NCBI RefSeq assembly: GCF_008123515.1
Contig: NZ_VSSR01000065.1
Coordinates: 17,856-81,855 of the forward strand
Direction: 5' to 3'
DNA: 64,000 nt
DNA from: Bradyrhizobium cytisi
GTDB lineage: Bacteria > Pseudomonadota > Alphaproteobacteria > Rhizobiales > Xanthobacteraceae
Part shown: positions 1 through 7,012 of the stretch, piece by piece
How the letters are laid out: each line of letters opens with the position of its first letter
Position numbering within the stretch: the first letter of the stretch is position 1
Made by a program: the position numbers and the translations under genes
Notes under the pieces: model-generated
Told to the model about the DNA's origin: nothing
Databases searched by the model: none
What the model saw: only the letters and a program-made list of their open reading frames with translations

Positions 1-211
1 GCATTCCTGCGCACGATCGGCGAGCAACGCCGCTGAAAAGCAGGCAGCGCCAACCCTGACAACCAGGGTTTTCCCGGTGTAGCCTCGGGCACTCTTCGCA
101 GAGTCACACAACTGCGATAGGAATTGAAGTACAGATGATTCGTCGCCGGCTCTAAAATTTGGATATGATCCTTACCCTCGGATCATGCCCAAGCATCGGG
201 AGTGCGAAACG
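1..211. other. Left edge, possible tail of an upstream gene
   Basis: Read in frame 1 of the + strand, bases 1-36 form an open frame ending in TGA at 34-36 (last residues AFLRTIGEQRR). It could be the C-terminus of a gene cut by the window edge, but eleven residues are too few to identify it. The rest, to the thpR start, holds only a short imperfect hairpin around 88-105 (ACTCTTCGCAGAGT) that could end that gene. No promoter was recognised with confidence. Confidence 0.3.
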
Positions 212-748
212 ATGCCGCGTTTGTTCACTGGTCTGGAAATCCCGGCCGAGGTCTGCCAGACGCTTTCCAATTTGCGAGGTGGCCTTCCAGGCGCCCGCTG
301 GATCGATCCCGAAAATTATCACGTCACCCTGCGCTTCATCGGCGACATCGACGGCGTCTCCGCCAACGAGATCGCATCGATGCTGTTTCGCGTCGACCGC
401 AAGCCTTTCGAAGTGAAAGTGCAGGGCTTGCAAAGCTTCGGCGGCCGCAAGCCGCGCGCGGTGGTTGCCACCATCGCGCCGAGCAAGCCGCTGATGGAAT
501 TGCAGGCCGAACTCGAGCGCCTGATGCAGCGGATCGGCCTCGATCCGGAGGGGCGCAAATTCATTCCGCATGTCACGCTGGCCCGGCTGCATGACGCCAC
601 CGACCGCGACGTCGCCGACTATCTGTCGCTGCGCGGCTACTTCCCGAGCAAGGCGTTCACGGCCGAGCGGTTCGTGCTGTTCTCGTCGCGCGCGTCGACC
701 GGCGGCGGCCCGTATGTGGTCGAGGACGCCTACGAGCTGTGCGAGTAA
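212..748 (+). CDS. thpR: RNA 2',3'-cyclic phosphodiesterase (2H/LigT family)
   Basis: About 178 residues, the usual size for the bacterial LigT/ThpR branch of the 2H phosphoesterases, which open 2',3'-cyclic phosphates on RNA ends. The two signature HxT motifs are present: YHVTLRF near residue 35 and PHVTLARL near residue 117. Together they form the two-histidine active site. I chose ATG 212 (MPRLFTGLEIP), where family similarity begins, over the upstream in-frame ATG at 185, which adds nine unrelated residues. The protein looks soluble and cytoplasmic. It stands alone, convergent with the vapBC pair downstream, so context adds little about its biological RNA substrate. Confidence 0.88.
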   Translation: MPRLFTGLEIPAEVCQTLSNLRGGLPGARWIDPENYHVTLRFIGDIDGVSANEIASMLFRVDRKPFEVKVQGLQSFGGRKPRAVVATIAPSKPLMELQAELERLMQRIGLDPEGRKFIPHVTLARLHDATDRDVADYLSLRGYFPSKAFTAERFVLFSSRASTGGGPYVVEDAYELCE

Positions 749-766
749 GGTCTTCACCTCGGCGCG

Positions 767-1171
767 CTATCGCAGCGGCGCCACGCCCGATCGGTTGATG
801 TCGGTCTTCGCAAAGTCCTCGCCTTTGAACAGCAATGGTTCGCTGCGGGTGATGGCCAGCGCGTACGAAAAGCAGTCACCGTAGTTGAGCGACGCGGCGT
901 GACGCCCCTTCCCGTAGCGCCGCCACGCGCGCCGTGCTGCATCGGCTTGTCCGGCATCGACCGACACGATCTCGGCGCCGATCTTGACGAGCCAAAGGTC
1001 GAACTCGCGGCCACCCGCATCGCCCAGTCGCGTCTCGATCACCATAGTTGCTTCAAGTACGGTTGCCGCGGAGATCAGGCGGATCGGATCATCCACGATC
1101 AGTCGCTCAATATCTGCTGCATCGTCTTCGTTGAGCGCGATTGCCACGATCGCCGACGTATCAATCACCAT
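767..1171 (-). CDS. vapC: VapC-type PIN-domain toxin
   Basis: 134 residues forming one PIN domain, the fold of VapC ribonuclease toxins that cut specific RNAs such as tRNAs or rRNA. The acidic active-site residues are visible: Asp4 in MVIDTSAIVA, Glu40 in VLEATMV, and the Asp of the NYGDCFSYALA motif near residue 98. The C-terminal LLFKGEDFAKTDI is typical of the Rhizobiales and mycobacterial VapC branch. Its ATG overlaps the stop of the upstream antitoxin gene (TGATG), the usual sign of translational coupling in such pairs. All catalytic residues are intact, so an active toxin is expected. The RNA target cannot be inferred. Confidence 0.9.
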   Translation of the reverse strand: MVIDTSAIVAIALNEDDAADIERLIVDDPIRLISAATVLEATMVIETRLGDAGGREFDLWLVKIGAEIVSVDAGQADAARRAWRRYGKGRHAASLNYGDCFSYALAITRSEPLLFKGEDFAKTDINRSGVAPLR

Positions 1172-1425
1172 CAGCGCGGCAATCCATGCTCGTCATATCC
1201 GAGAATTTCCTCGGGCGTGCGGTCATCCACGACTCGCATTTCGCTCCAGCGTCGCCTGATCTCGGCCATGTCCTGCAGTAACGCGTCTTTGTGAGTTTGA
1301 CCGCCCAGCCGGCGTAATCGCTCCTCAATGGCGCGCCTGGTTGCTGTCGTGATGTTCTCGCCGGTCAATTGCGCCAGGCTCCGGGCCAATTGCTCCGTTT
1401 CGGGGTCCTTGATGCTAAGTGCCAT
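1171..1425 (-). CDS. vapB: VapB-type antitoxin (Rv0623/PSK-like)
   Basis: 84 residues beginning MALSIKDPETEQLARSLAQL, the characteristic start of the Rv0623-like/PSK antitoxin family. The N-terminal part (about 1-45) would be the DNA-binding ribbon-helix-helix element. The charged C-terminal part (RRLGGQTHKDALLQDM and on) would wrap the VapC toxin. It lies directly upstream of vapC with a one-base overlap, as expected for an autoregulated toxin-antitoxin operon. The pair sits between thpR and zapE with no mobile-element remnant visible. Confidence 0.88.
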   Translation of the reverse strand: MALSIKDPETEQLARSLAQLTGENITTATRRAIEERLRRLGGQTHKDALLQDMAEIRRRWSEMRVVDDRTPEEILGYDEHGLPR

Positions 1426-1618
1426 GCTGAGGTTCCTTGGTTCCTCAATAGGTATATTCTAGCCCAGTTGAGCGCAACAATAGATCCGTTCGGCGGACCC
1501 AACAGACCTGCAGGTAGGTCCTTCTCCTCCGCGCCATCTGCCCGCGAAGGACGGGACGCATAAGCCGTTGCGCCAATACGCAGTTGCAATTTCCGCCGGT
1601 CTCTGGCGGTAAAGAGCG

Positions 1619-2806
1619 ATGCTCTCCACGCCCAGTTCCTCCTTCAGCGAAGTCTATCAAACCCAGATTGCCTCCGGCGCGATCGAGCCCGACGCTGCAC
1701 AGGCCGAGGTGGCCGAGGCCTATGCGGCGCTCGACCTCAGGCTCGCGAGCTACAAGCCGCCGCGCAAGCAGGGGCTGCTCGCCCGCCTGTTCAACGGCGG
1801 CGACAAGGACGAGGCGCCGCGCGGGCTCTACGTCCATGGCGAGGTCGGCCGCGGCAAGACCATGCTGATGGATCTGTTCTTCCAGCACTCGACCGTCGAG
1901 CACAAGCGGCGCGCGCATTTCCACGAATTCATGGCGGACGTGCATGAGCGCATCTACGACTATCGCCAGAGCATCGCGCGTGGCGAGACCGCCGACGGCG
2001 ACGTCATCGCGCTGACCGCGCATGCGATCTTCGAGGAGAGCTGGCTGCTCTGCTTCGACGAGTTCCACGTCACCGACATTGCGGACGCGATGATCCTCGG
2101 CCGCCTGTTCGCAAAGCTGTTCGAGCTCGGCACCGTCGTGGTCGCGACCTCCAACGTCGCGCCCGACGATCTCTACAAGGGCGGCCTGAACCGCGCGCTG
2201 TTCCTGCCCTTCATCAAGCAGATCACCGACCACATGGACGTGCGGCGGCTCGACGCGCGCACCGATTTCCGGCTCGAGAAACTTCAGGGCGTGCCGATGT
2301 GGCTGACGCCGGCGGACGGCGACGCCGACGCCGCGCTCGACCGCGCCTGGTCGAAGATGACCGGCAACGCCAAATGCAAGTCGCGCGACATTTCGATCAA
2401 GGGCCGCATCCTGCACGTGCCGTGCTCGGCCCATGGCGTGGCGCGCTTTGCCTTCGCCGATCTCTGCGAGAAGCCGCTGGGCGCATCCGACTACCTCAGA
2501 CTGGCGCACGACTATCACACCATCCTGGTCGACCATATTCCAGTGATGGACTTTTCCCAGCGCAACGCGGCCAAGCGCTTCATCACGCTGATCGACACGC
2601 TCTATGACAATGCCGTGAAGCTGATGGCCTCGGCCGATGCCAACCCGATCTCGCTCTACCTCGCCGATGAGGGCAATGAGGCCAACGAGTTCAAGCGGAC
2701 CGCGTCGCGCCTGATCGAGATGAGCTCGGAATCCTATCTGGCGCTGCCTCACGGCCGCAAGGATTCCGCCGCCAGCGGCTCGACCAAGGGCCTGGTGGAG
2801 ACTTAA
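1619..2806 (+). CDS. zapE: Cell division protein ZapE (AFG1-like ATPase)
   Basis: 395 residues of the AFG1/ZapE P-loop ATPase family. The Walker A is GEVGRGKTMLMD near residue 76 and the Walker B is LLCFDEFHVTD near residue 142. The sensor region VVATSNVAPDDLYKGGLNR follows. In E. coli ZapE binds the FtsZ ring under stress; mitochondrial AFG1 relatives act in protein quality control. Alphaproteobacteria commonly carry zapE just upstream of mdh, as here. The ATG at 1619 follows a weak GGTAAAGAG ribosome site. The only oddity is the short repeat-bearing gap to mdh. Confidence 0.92.
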   Translation: MLSTPSSSFSEVYQTQIASGAIEPDAAQAEVAEAYAALDLRLASYKPPRKQGLLARLFNGGDKDEAPRGLYVHGEVGRGKTMLMDLFFQHSTVEHKRRAHFHEFMADVHERIYDYRQSIARGETADGDVIALTAHAIFEESWLLCFDEFHVTDIADAMILGRLFAKLFELGTVVVATSNVAPDDLYKGGLNRALFLPFIKQITDHMDVRRLDARTDFRLEKLQGVPMWLTPADGDADAALDRAWSKMTGNAKCKSRDISIKGRILHVPCSAHGVARFAFADLCEKPLGASDYLRLAHDYHTILVDHIPVMDFSQRNAAKRFITLIDTLYDNAVKLMASADANPISLYLADEGNEANEFKRTASRLIEMSSESYLALPHGRKDSAASGSTKGLVET

Positions 2807-2836
2807 GTCCTATCCTCGCCGCCGCCTCCAGCCGGT

Positions 2837-2964
2837 GTCATTCCGGGGTGCGACGAAGTCGCGAGCTATGGTGCGCAATCGCGCACCCGAGAATCCATCG
2901 TGCCACCAACTCTGCCGCCCAATGGATTCCGGGCCTGCGCCTGTCGGCGCATCCCGGAATGACG
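2837..2964. repeat. Palindromic intergenic repeat, GTCATTCCGGGG type
   Basis: Starts GTCATTCCGGGG (2837) and ends CCCGGAATGAC (2964), so the outer ends are inverted copies. Inside are smaller palindromes (GCGACGAAGTCGC and GTGCGCAATCGCGCAC). The left end is nearly identical to the element at 18393, with one base different over about 29. It fills most of the zapE-mdh gap and could fold in RNA. Confidence 0.8.
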
Positions 2965-3092
2965 GACGGGGTATGCTGGCTGCAATCTCGGCAAGCCCGA
3001 CAATTGAGCATCCGGCGACTTGAACGGCGGAAGCGAAAGGGATAACCACCCATTCAGTTTTTCCTCCTCACGTGTCTAAAGGACAGGTTCAC

Positions 3093-4061
3093 ATGGCGCG
3101 CGACAAGATTGCTTTGATTGGCTCCGGCCAGATCGGCGGAACGCTGGCTCACCTCATCGGCCTGAAAGAACTGGGCGACGTCGTGATGTTCGACATCGCC
3201 GAGGGCGTGCCACAGGGCAAGGCGCTGGATATCGCGCAGTCCTCGCCGGTCGACGGTTTTGACGCGCACTACACCGGCGCCAACTCCTACGAAGCGCTCG
3301 ACAACGCCAAGGTCTGCATCGTCACTGCCGGCGTGCCACGCAAGCCCGGCATGAGCCGCGACGACCTCCTCTCCATCAACCTCAAGGTCATGGAGCAGGT
3401 CGGTGCCGGCATCAAGAAGTACGCCCCCGACGCGTTCGTCATCTGCATCACCAACCCGCTCGACGCGATGGTCTGGGCGCTGCAGAAGGCCTCCGGCCTG
3501 CCGCACAAGAAGGTCGTCGGCATGGCCGGCGTGCTCGACTCGTCGCGCTTCCGCTACTTCCTGGCCGACGAGTTCAACGTCTCCGTTGAAGACGTCACCG
3601 CCTTCGTGCTCGGCGGCCATGGCGACACCATGGTGCCGCTGGTGAAGTACTCGACCGTTGCCGGCATCCCGCTGCCCGACCTCGTCAAGATGGGCTGGAC
3701 CTCGCAGGCGCGCCTCGACGAGATCGTCGACCGCACCCGCAACGGCGGCGCCGAGATCGTCAACCTGCTCAAGACCGGCTCGGCCTTCTACGCGCCGGCG
3801 GCCTCCGCAATCGCGATGGCCGAGAGCTATCTGCGCGACAAGAAGCGCGTGCTGGCCTCGGCGGCGTACCTGAACGGCGAATACGGCGTGAAGGACATGT
3901 ATGTCGGCGTCCCCGTCGTGATCGGCGCCAAGGGCGTCGAGCGCGTGGTCGAGATCGAGCTTGCGGGCAAGGACCGCGAGGCCTTCGACAAGTCGGTCGG
4001 CGCGGTGCAGGGCCTCGTCGATGCCTGCAAGAAGATCGCACCCGATCTTCTCGGCCGCTAA
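3093..4061 (+). CDS. mdh: Malate dehydrogenase (NAD)
   Basis: 322 residues. Oxidises malate to oxaloacetate with NAD in the TCA cycle, in the cytoplasm. The dinucleotide loop IALIGSGQIGG is at residues 5-15. The substrate arginines are in GVPRKPGMSRDDLL, and GGHGDTMVPL carries the catalytic His. This is the LDH-like, tetrameric type of MDH usual in alphaproteobacteria. ATG 3093 is chosen because it follows a good AAAGGACAGG ribosome site; an in-frame GTG at 3072 would add seven residues. It heads a block of TCA genes with sucCD and sucAB. A strong hairpin terminator follows, so mdh can be a separate transcript. Confidence 0.97.
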   Translation: MARDKIALIGSGQIGGTLAHLIGLKELGDVVMFDIAEGVPQGKALDIAQSSPVDGFDAHYTGANSYEALDNAKVCIVTAGVPRKPGMSRDDLLSINLKVMEQVGAGIKKYAPDAFVICITNPLDAMVWALQKASGLPHKKVVGMAGVLDSSRFRYFLADEFNVSVEDVTAFVLGGHGDTMVPLVKYSTVAGIPLPDLVKMGWTSQARLDEIVDRTRNGGAEIVNLLKTGSAFYAPAASAIAMAESYLRDKKRVLASAAYLNGEYGVKDMYVGVPVVIGAKGVERVVEIELAGKDREAFDKSVGAVQGLVDACKKIAPDLLGR

Positions 4062-4074
4062 GGGCCAACCAATC

Positions 4075-4113
4075 CCGCCGAAGATCGAAACCCGGTCTTC
4101 GGCGGTTTCATTT
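4075..4113 (+). terminator. Rho-independent terminator after mdh
   Basis: A perfect 10-bp stem, CCGCCGAAGA (4075-4084) with TCTTCGGCGG (4096-4105), has an 11-base loop and is followed by TTTCATTT. It begins 13 bases after the mdh stop codon, so it should end the mdh transcript before sucC. Confidence 0.85.
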
Positions 4114-4275
4114 CCGGACCCCGGCTGCAACTCTTGGTGAAGGCTGGCGGGTTCCGGTTCCGCGATTTCGATGTCATAGAATCCGGGTTGCAGTTCCTGT
4201 GGTATATGGTATGCCAGCCACAAGACTGAGGTGGGCCCCTAGGGGTCTCCGCCCGCGGGTTCAGGGAGCGACCAT

Positions 4276-5472
4276 ATGAATATCCATGAATATCAGGCCA
4301 AAGCGCTGCTGAGCGAGTTCGGCGTAGCGATCTCGAAGGGCGTTCCGGTCCTGAAGGCCGCTGACGCGGAAGCCGCCGCCAAGGCCCTTCCGGGCCCGGT
4401 CTGGGTGGTGAAGAGCCAGATCCATGCCGGCGGCCGCGGCAAGGGCAAGTTCAAGGAAGCCTCGGCCGGCGACAAGGGCGGCGTCCGCATCGCCAAGTCG
4501 GCCGCCGAGGTCACCGAATTCGCCAAGCAGATGCTCGGCGCCACCCTCGTCACGATCCAGACCGGCGCCGCCGGCAAGCAGGTCAACCGCCTCTACATCG
4601 AGGACGGCTCCGACATCGAGAAGGAATTCTATCTCTCGATCCTGGTCGACCGCGAGACCTCGCGCGTCTCGTTCGTGGTCTCGACCGAGGGCGGCGTCAA
4701 CATCGAGGACGTCGCGCACAATAGCCCTGAGAAGATCGTGACCTTCTCGGTCGATCCCGCGACCGGCATCATGGGCCATCACGGCCGCACCGTTGCCAAC
4801 GCGCTGAAGCTTTCCGGTGATCTCGCCAAGCAGGCCGAGAAGCTCACCGCGCAGCTCTATGCGGCCTTCGTCGCCAAGGACATGTCGATGCTGGAGATCA
4901 ACCCGCTCGTCGTGACCAAGCAGGGCCAGCTCCGCGTGCTCGACGCCAAGGTGTCGTTCGACGACAATTCGCTGTTCCGTCATCCCGATGTGCTCGCGCT
5001 GCGCGACGAGACCGAGGAAGACGCCAAGGAAATCGAGGCGTCCAAGTACGACCTCAACTACGTCACCCTCGACGGCAATATCGGCTGCATGGTCAACGGC
5101 GCCGGTCTCGCCATGGCGACGATGGACATCATCAAGCTCTACGGCATGGCGCCGGCGAACTTCCTCGACGTCGGCGGCAGCGCCAGCAAGGAGAAGGTGG
5201 CGGCCGCGTTCAAGATCATCACCGCGGATCCCAACGTGAAGGGCATCCTGGTCAACATCTTCGGTGGTATCATGAAGTGCGACGTGATCGCCGAGGGCGT
5301 CACCGCCGCCGTGCGCGAGGTCGGCCTCAGCGTGCCGCTTGTGGTTCGCCTCGAAGGCACCAATGTCGAGCTCGGCAAGAAGATCATCCGTGAATCCGGC
5401 CTGAACGTGGTGCCGGCCGACAATCTCGACGACGCCGCGCAGAAGATCGTGAAGGCCGTCAAGGGAGGCTAA
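4276..5472 (+). CDS. sucC: Succinyl-CoA synthetase, ADP-forming, beta subunit
   Basis: 398 residues. With SucD it converts succinyl-CoA, phosphate and ADP to succinate, CoA and ATP. The N-terminal ATP-grasp begins MNIHEYQAKALLSEFGVAIS and includes VKSQIHAGGRGKGKF. The C-terminal domain shows GCMVNGAGLAMATMDIIKLYG and the phosphohistidine-facing FGGIMKCDVIAEG. Length and motifs are full. AGGGAG lies nine bases before ATG 4276. A 4-base gap separates it from the DUF1579 gene, which stands between sucC and sucD; the three are probably co-transcribed. Confidence 0.97.
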   Translation: MNIHEYQAKALLSEFGVAISKGVPVLKAADAEAAAKALPGPVWVVKSQIHAGGRGKGKFKEASAGDKGGVRIAKSAAEVTEFAKQMLGATLVTIQTGAAGKQVNRLYIEDGSDIEKEFYLSILVDRETSRVSFVVSTEGGVNIEDVAHNSPEKIVTFSVDPATGIMGHHGRTVANALKLSGDLAKQAEKLTAQLYAAFVAKDMSMLEINPLVVTKQGQLRVLDAKVSFDDNSLFRHPDVLALRDETEEDAKEIEASKYDLNYVTLDGNIGCMVNGAGLAMATMDIIKLYGMAPANFLDVGGSASKEKVAAAFKIITADPNVKGILVNIFGGIMKCDVIAEGVTAAVREVGLSVPLVVRLEGTNVELGKKIIRESGLNVVPADNLDDAAQKIVKAVKGG

Positions 5473-5476
5473 GGCC

Positions 5477-5956
5477 ATGACCCAGGACCATCTCTCCGCA
5501 TCAGCCCCACTTGCAGAGCATGCGCGTCTCGCCGCGTTCGCCGGTGAATGGAACGGCGAAGAGGTGGTCTTTCCGTCGCGCTGGATGGAAGGCGGGCCGG
5601 CGACCTCGCGCATCGTGGCGCGCATGGATCTCAATGGCTTCTATCTGATCCAGGACTCGGTGCAGATGCGTGAGGGCAAGCAGAGCTTCGCCACTCACGG
5701 CCTCTTCACCTGGGACCGCGACGACCGGACCTACAAGCTGTTCTGGTACGATTCACTCGGCTACACGCCGCCCTCGCCCGCCTCCGGCGGGTGGGTCGGT
5801 AAGACCCTGACGCTGGTGCGCGGCTCGCTCCGCGGCAATGCGCGCCACGTCTACGAGATCATCGACGACAATTCCTACTCGTTGAAGATCCAGTTCTCGC
5901 CGGACGCGGAAGGCTGGGCTGACGTGCTCACCGGCGTCTACCGCCGCATCCACTGA
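5477..5956 (+). CDS. DUF1579-family protein inserted between sucC and sucD
   Basis: 159 residues with no signal peptide or membrane segment. The pattern LAAFAGEWNGEEV...SRIVARMDLNGFYLIQD...FTWDRDDRTYKLFWYDS resembles the DUF1579 family, small lipocalin-like beta barrels of unknown function (a family impression, not a search result). Its ATG follows the sucC stop by 4 bases and its stop is 34 bases before sucD, so it must be transcribed with the two succinyl-CoA synthetase subunits. The usual sucCD operon has no gene here. A ligand-binding or metabolite-related role is possible, but function is unknown. Confidence 0.85.
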   Translation: MTQDHLSASAPLAEHARLAAFAGEWNGEEVVFPSRWMEGGPATSRIVARMDLNGFYLIQDSVQMREGKQSFATHGLFTWDRDDRTYKLFWYDSLGYTPPSPASGGWVGKTLTLVRGSLRGNARHVYEIIDDNSYSLKIQFSPDAEGWADVLTGVYRRIH

Positions 5957-5990
5957 CCTCTCACTCGTTAGTTTCGCGAAAGCAGACCTC

Positions 5991-6875
5991 ATGTCCATCC
6001 TGATCGACAAGAACACCAAGGTCATCTGCCAGGGCTTTACCGGCAAGAACGGTACCTTCCACTCGGAGGCCGCGATTGCCTATGGCACCAAGATGGTCGG
6101 CGGCACCTCTCCGGGCAAAGGCGGCGCGACCCATCTGGGCCTGCCGGTGTTCGACACCGTGCGCGAGGCGCGCGAGAAGACCGGCGCGGATGCATCGGTG
6201 ATCTACGTGCCGCCGCCGGGTGCCGCGGACGCGATCTGCGAAGCCATCGACGCCGAGATCCCGCTGATCGTCTGCATCACCGAGGGCATCCCGGTCATTG
6301 ACATGGTCCGGGTGAAGCGCTCGCTGGCCGGCTCCAAGTCGCGCCTGATCGGGCCGAACTGCCCGGGCGTCATGACCGCCGGCGAATGCAAGATCGGCAT
6401 CATGCCGGCCAACATCTTCAAGACCGGCTCGGTCGGCATCGTCTCCCGCTCGGGTACGCTGACCTATGAAGCCGTGTTCCAGACCTCCCAGGAAGGCCTC
6501 GGCCAGACCACTGCGGTCGGCATTGGCGGCGACCCGGTCAAGGGCACCGAGTTCATCGACGTCCTGGAAATGCTGCTGGCCGACCCCAAGACCGAATCGA
6601 TCATCATGATCGGCGAGATCGGCGGCTCCGCCGAGGAAGACGCCGCCCAGTTCCTTAAGGACGAGGCCAAGCGCGGCCGCAAGAAGCCGATGGTCGGTTT
6701 CATCGCCGGCGTGACCGCACCTCCCGGTCGCCGCATGGGCCATGCCGGCGCGATCATCTCCGGTGGCAAGGGCGATGCCGGCTCCAAGACCGACGCGATG
6801 AAATCCGCAGGGATTACAGTGTCGCCGTCTCCCGCGCGTCTTGGCCACACGCTTGCCGAAAAGTTGAAAGGCTAA
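5991..6875 (+). CDS. sucD: Succinyl-CoA synthetase, alpha subunit
   Basis: 294 residues, full length. The N-terminal Rossmann CoA-binding domain has MSILIDKNTKVICQGFTGKNG and GGTSPGKGG. The active-site histidine, phosphorylated in catalysis, is in GRRMGHAGAIISGGKG near residue 250. It partners SucC. The ATG at 5991 follows the DUF1579 gene closely, so all three form one operon. No anomalies. Confidence 0.97.
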   Translation: MSILIDKNTKVICQGFTGKNGTFHSEAAIAYGTKMVGGTSPGKGGATHLGLPVFDTVREAREKTGADASVIYVPPPGAADAICEAIDAEIPLIVCITEGIPVIDMVRVKRSLAGSKSRLIGPNCPGVMTAGECKIGIMPANIFKTGSVGIVSRSGTLTYEAVFQTSQEGLGQTTAVGIGGDPVKGTEFIDVLEMLLADPKTESIIMIGEIGGSAEEDAAQFLKDEAKRGRKKPMVGFIAGVTAPPGRRMGHAGAIISGGKGDAGSKTDAMKSAGITVSPSPARLGHTLAEKLKG

Positions 6876-7012
6876 TTCACTCCTTCGTGCTTTTCCGGGC
6901 GAAGTTTCGCAGCAAATAGGATAAATGGTGCCTGTCGCGCTGAGCCCCTGCCGGGGAGCTCAGCGTGAGCGCCGTTTGTTATGCGCGAACCGAAATCGCC
7001 AGGAACTCAAGT

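Noticed and set aside
1445..2752. A 435-codon open frame on the - strand
   Set aside because: Antisense to zapE, whose Walker motifs are intact on the + strand.
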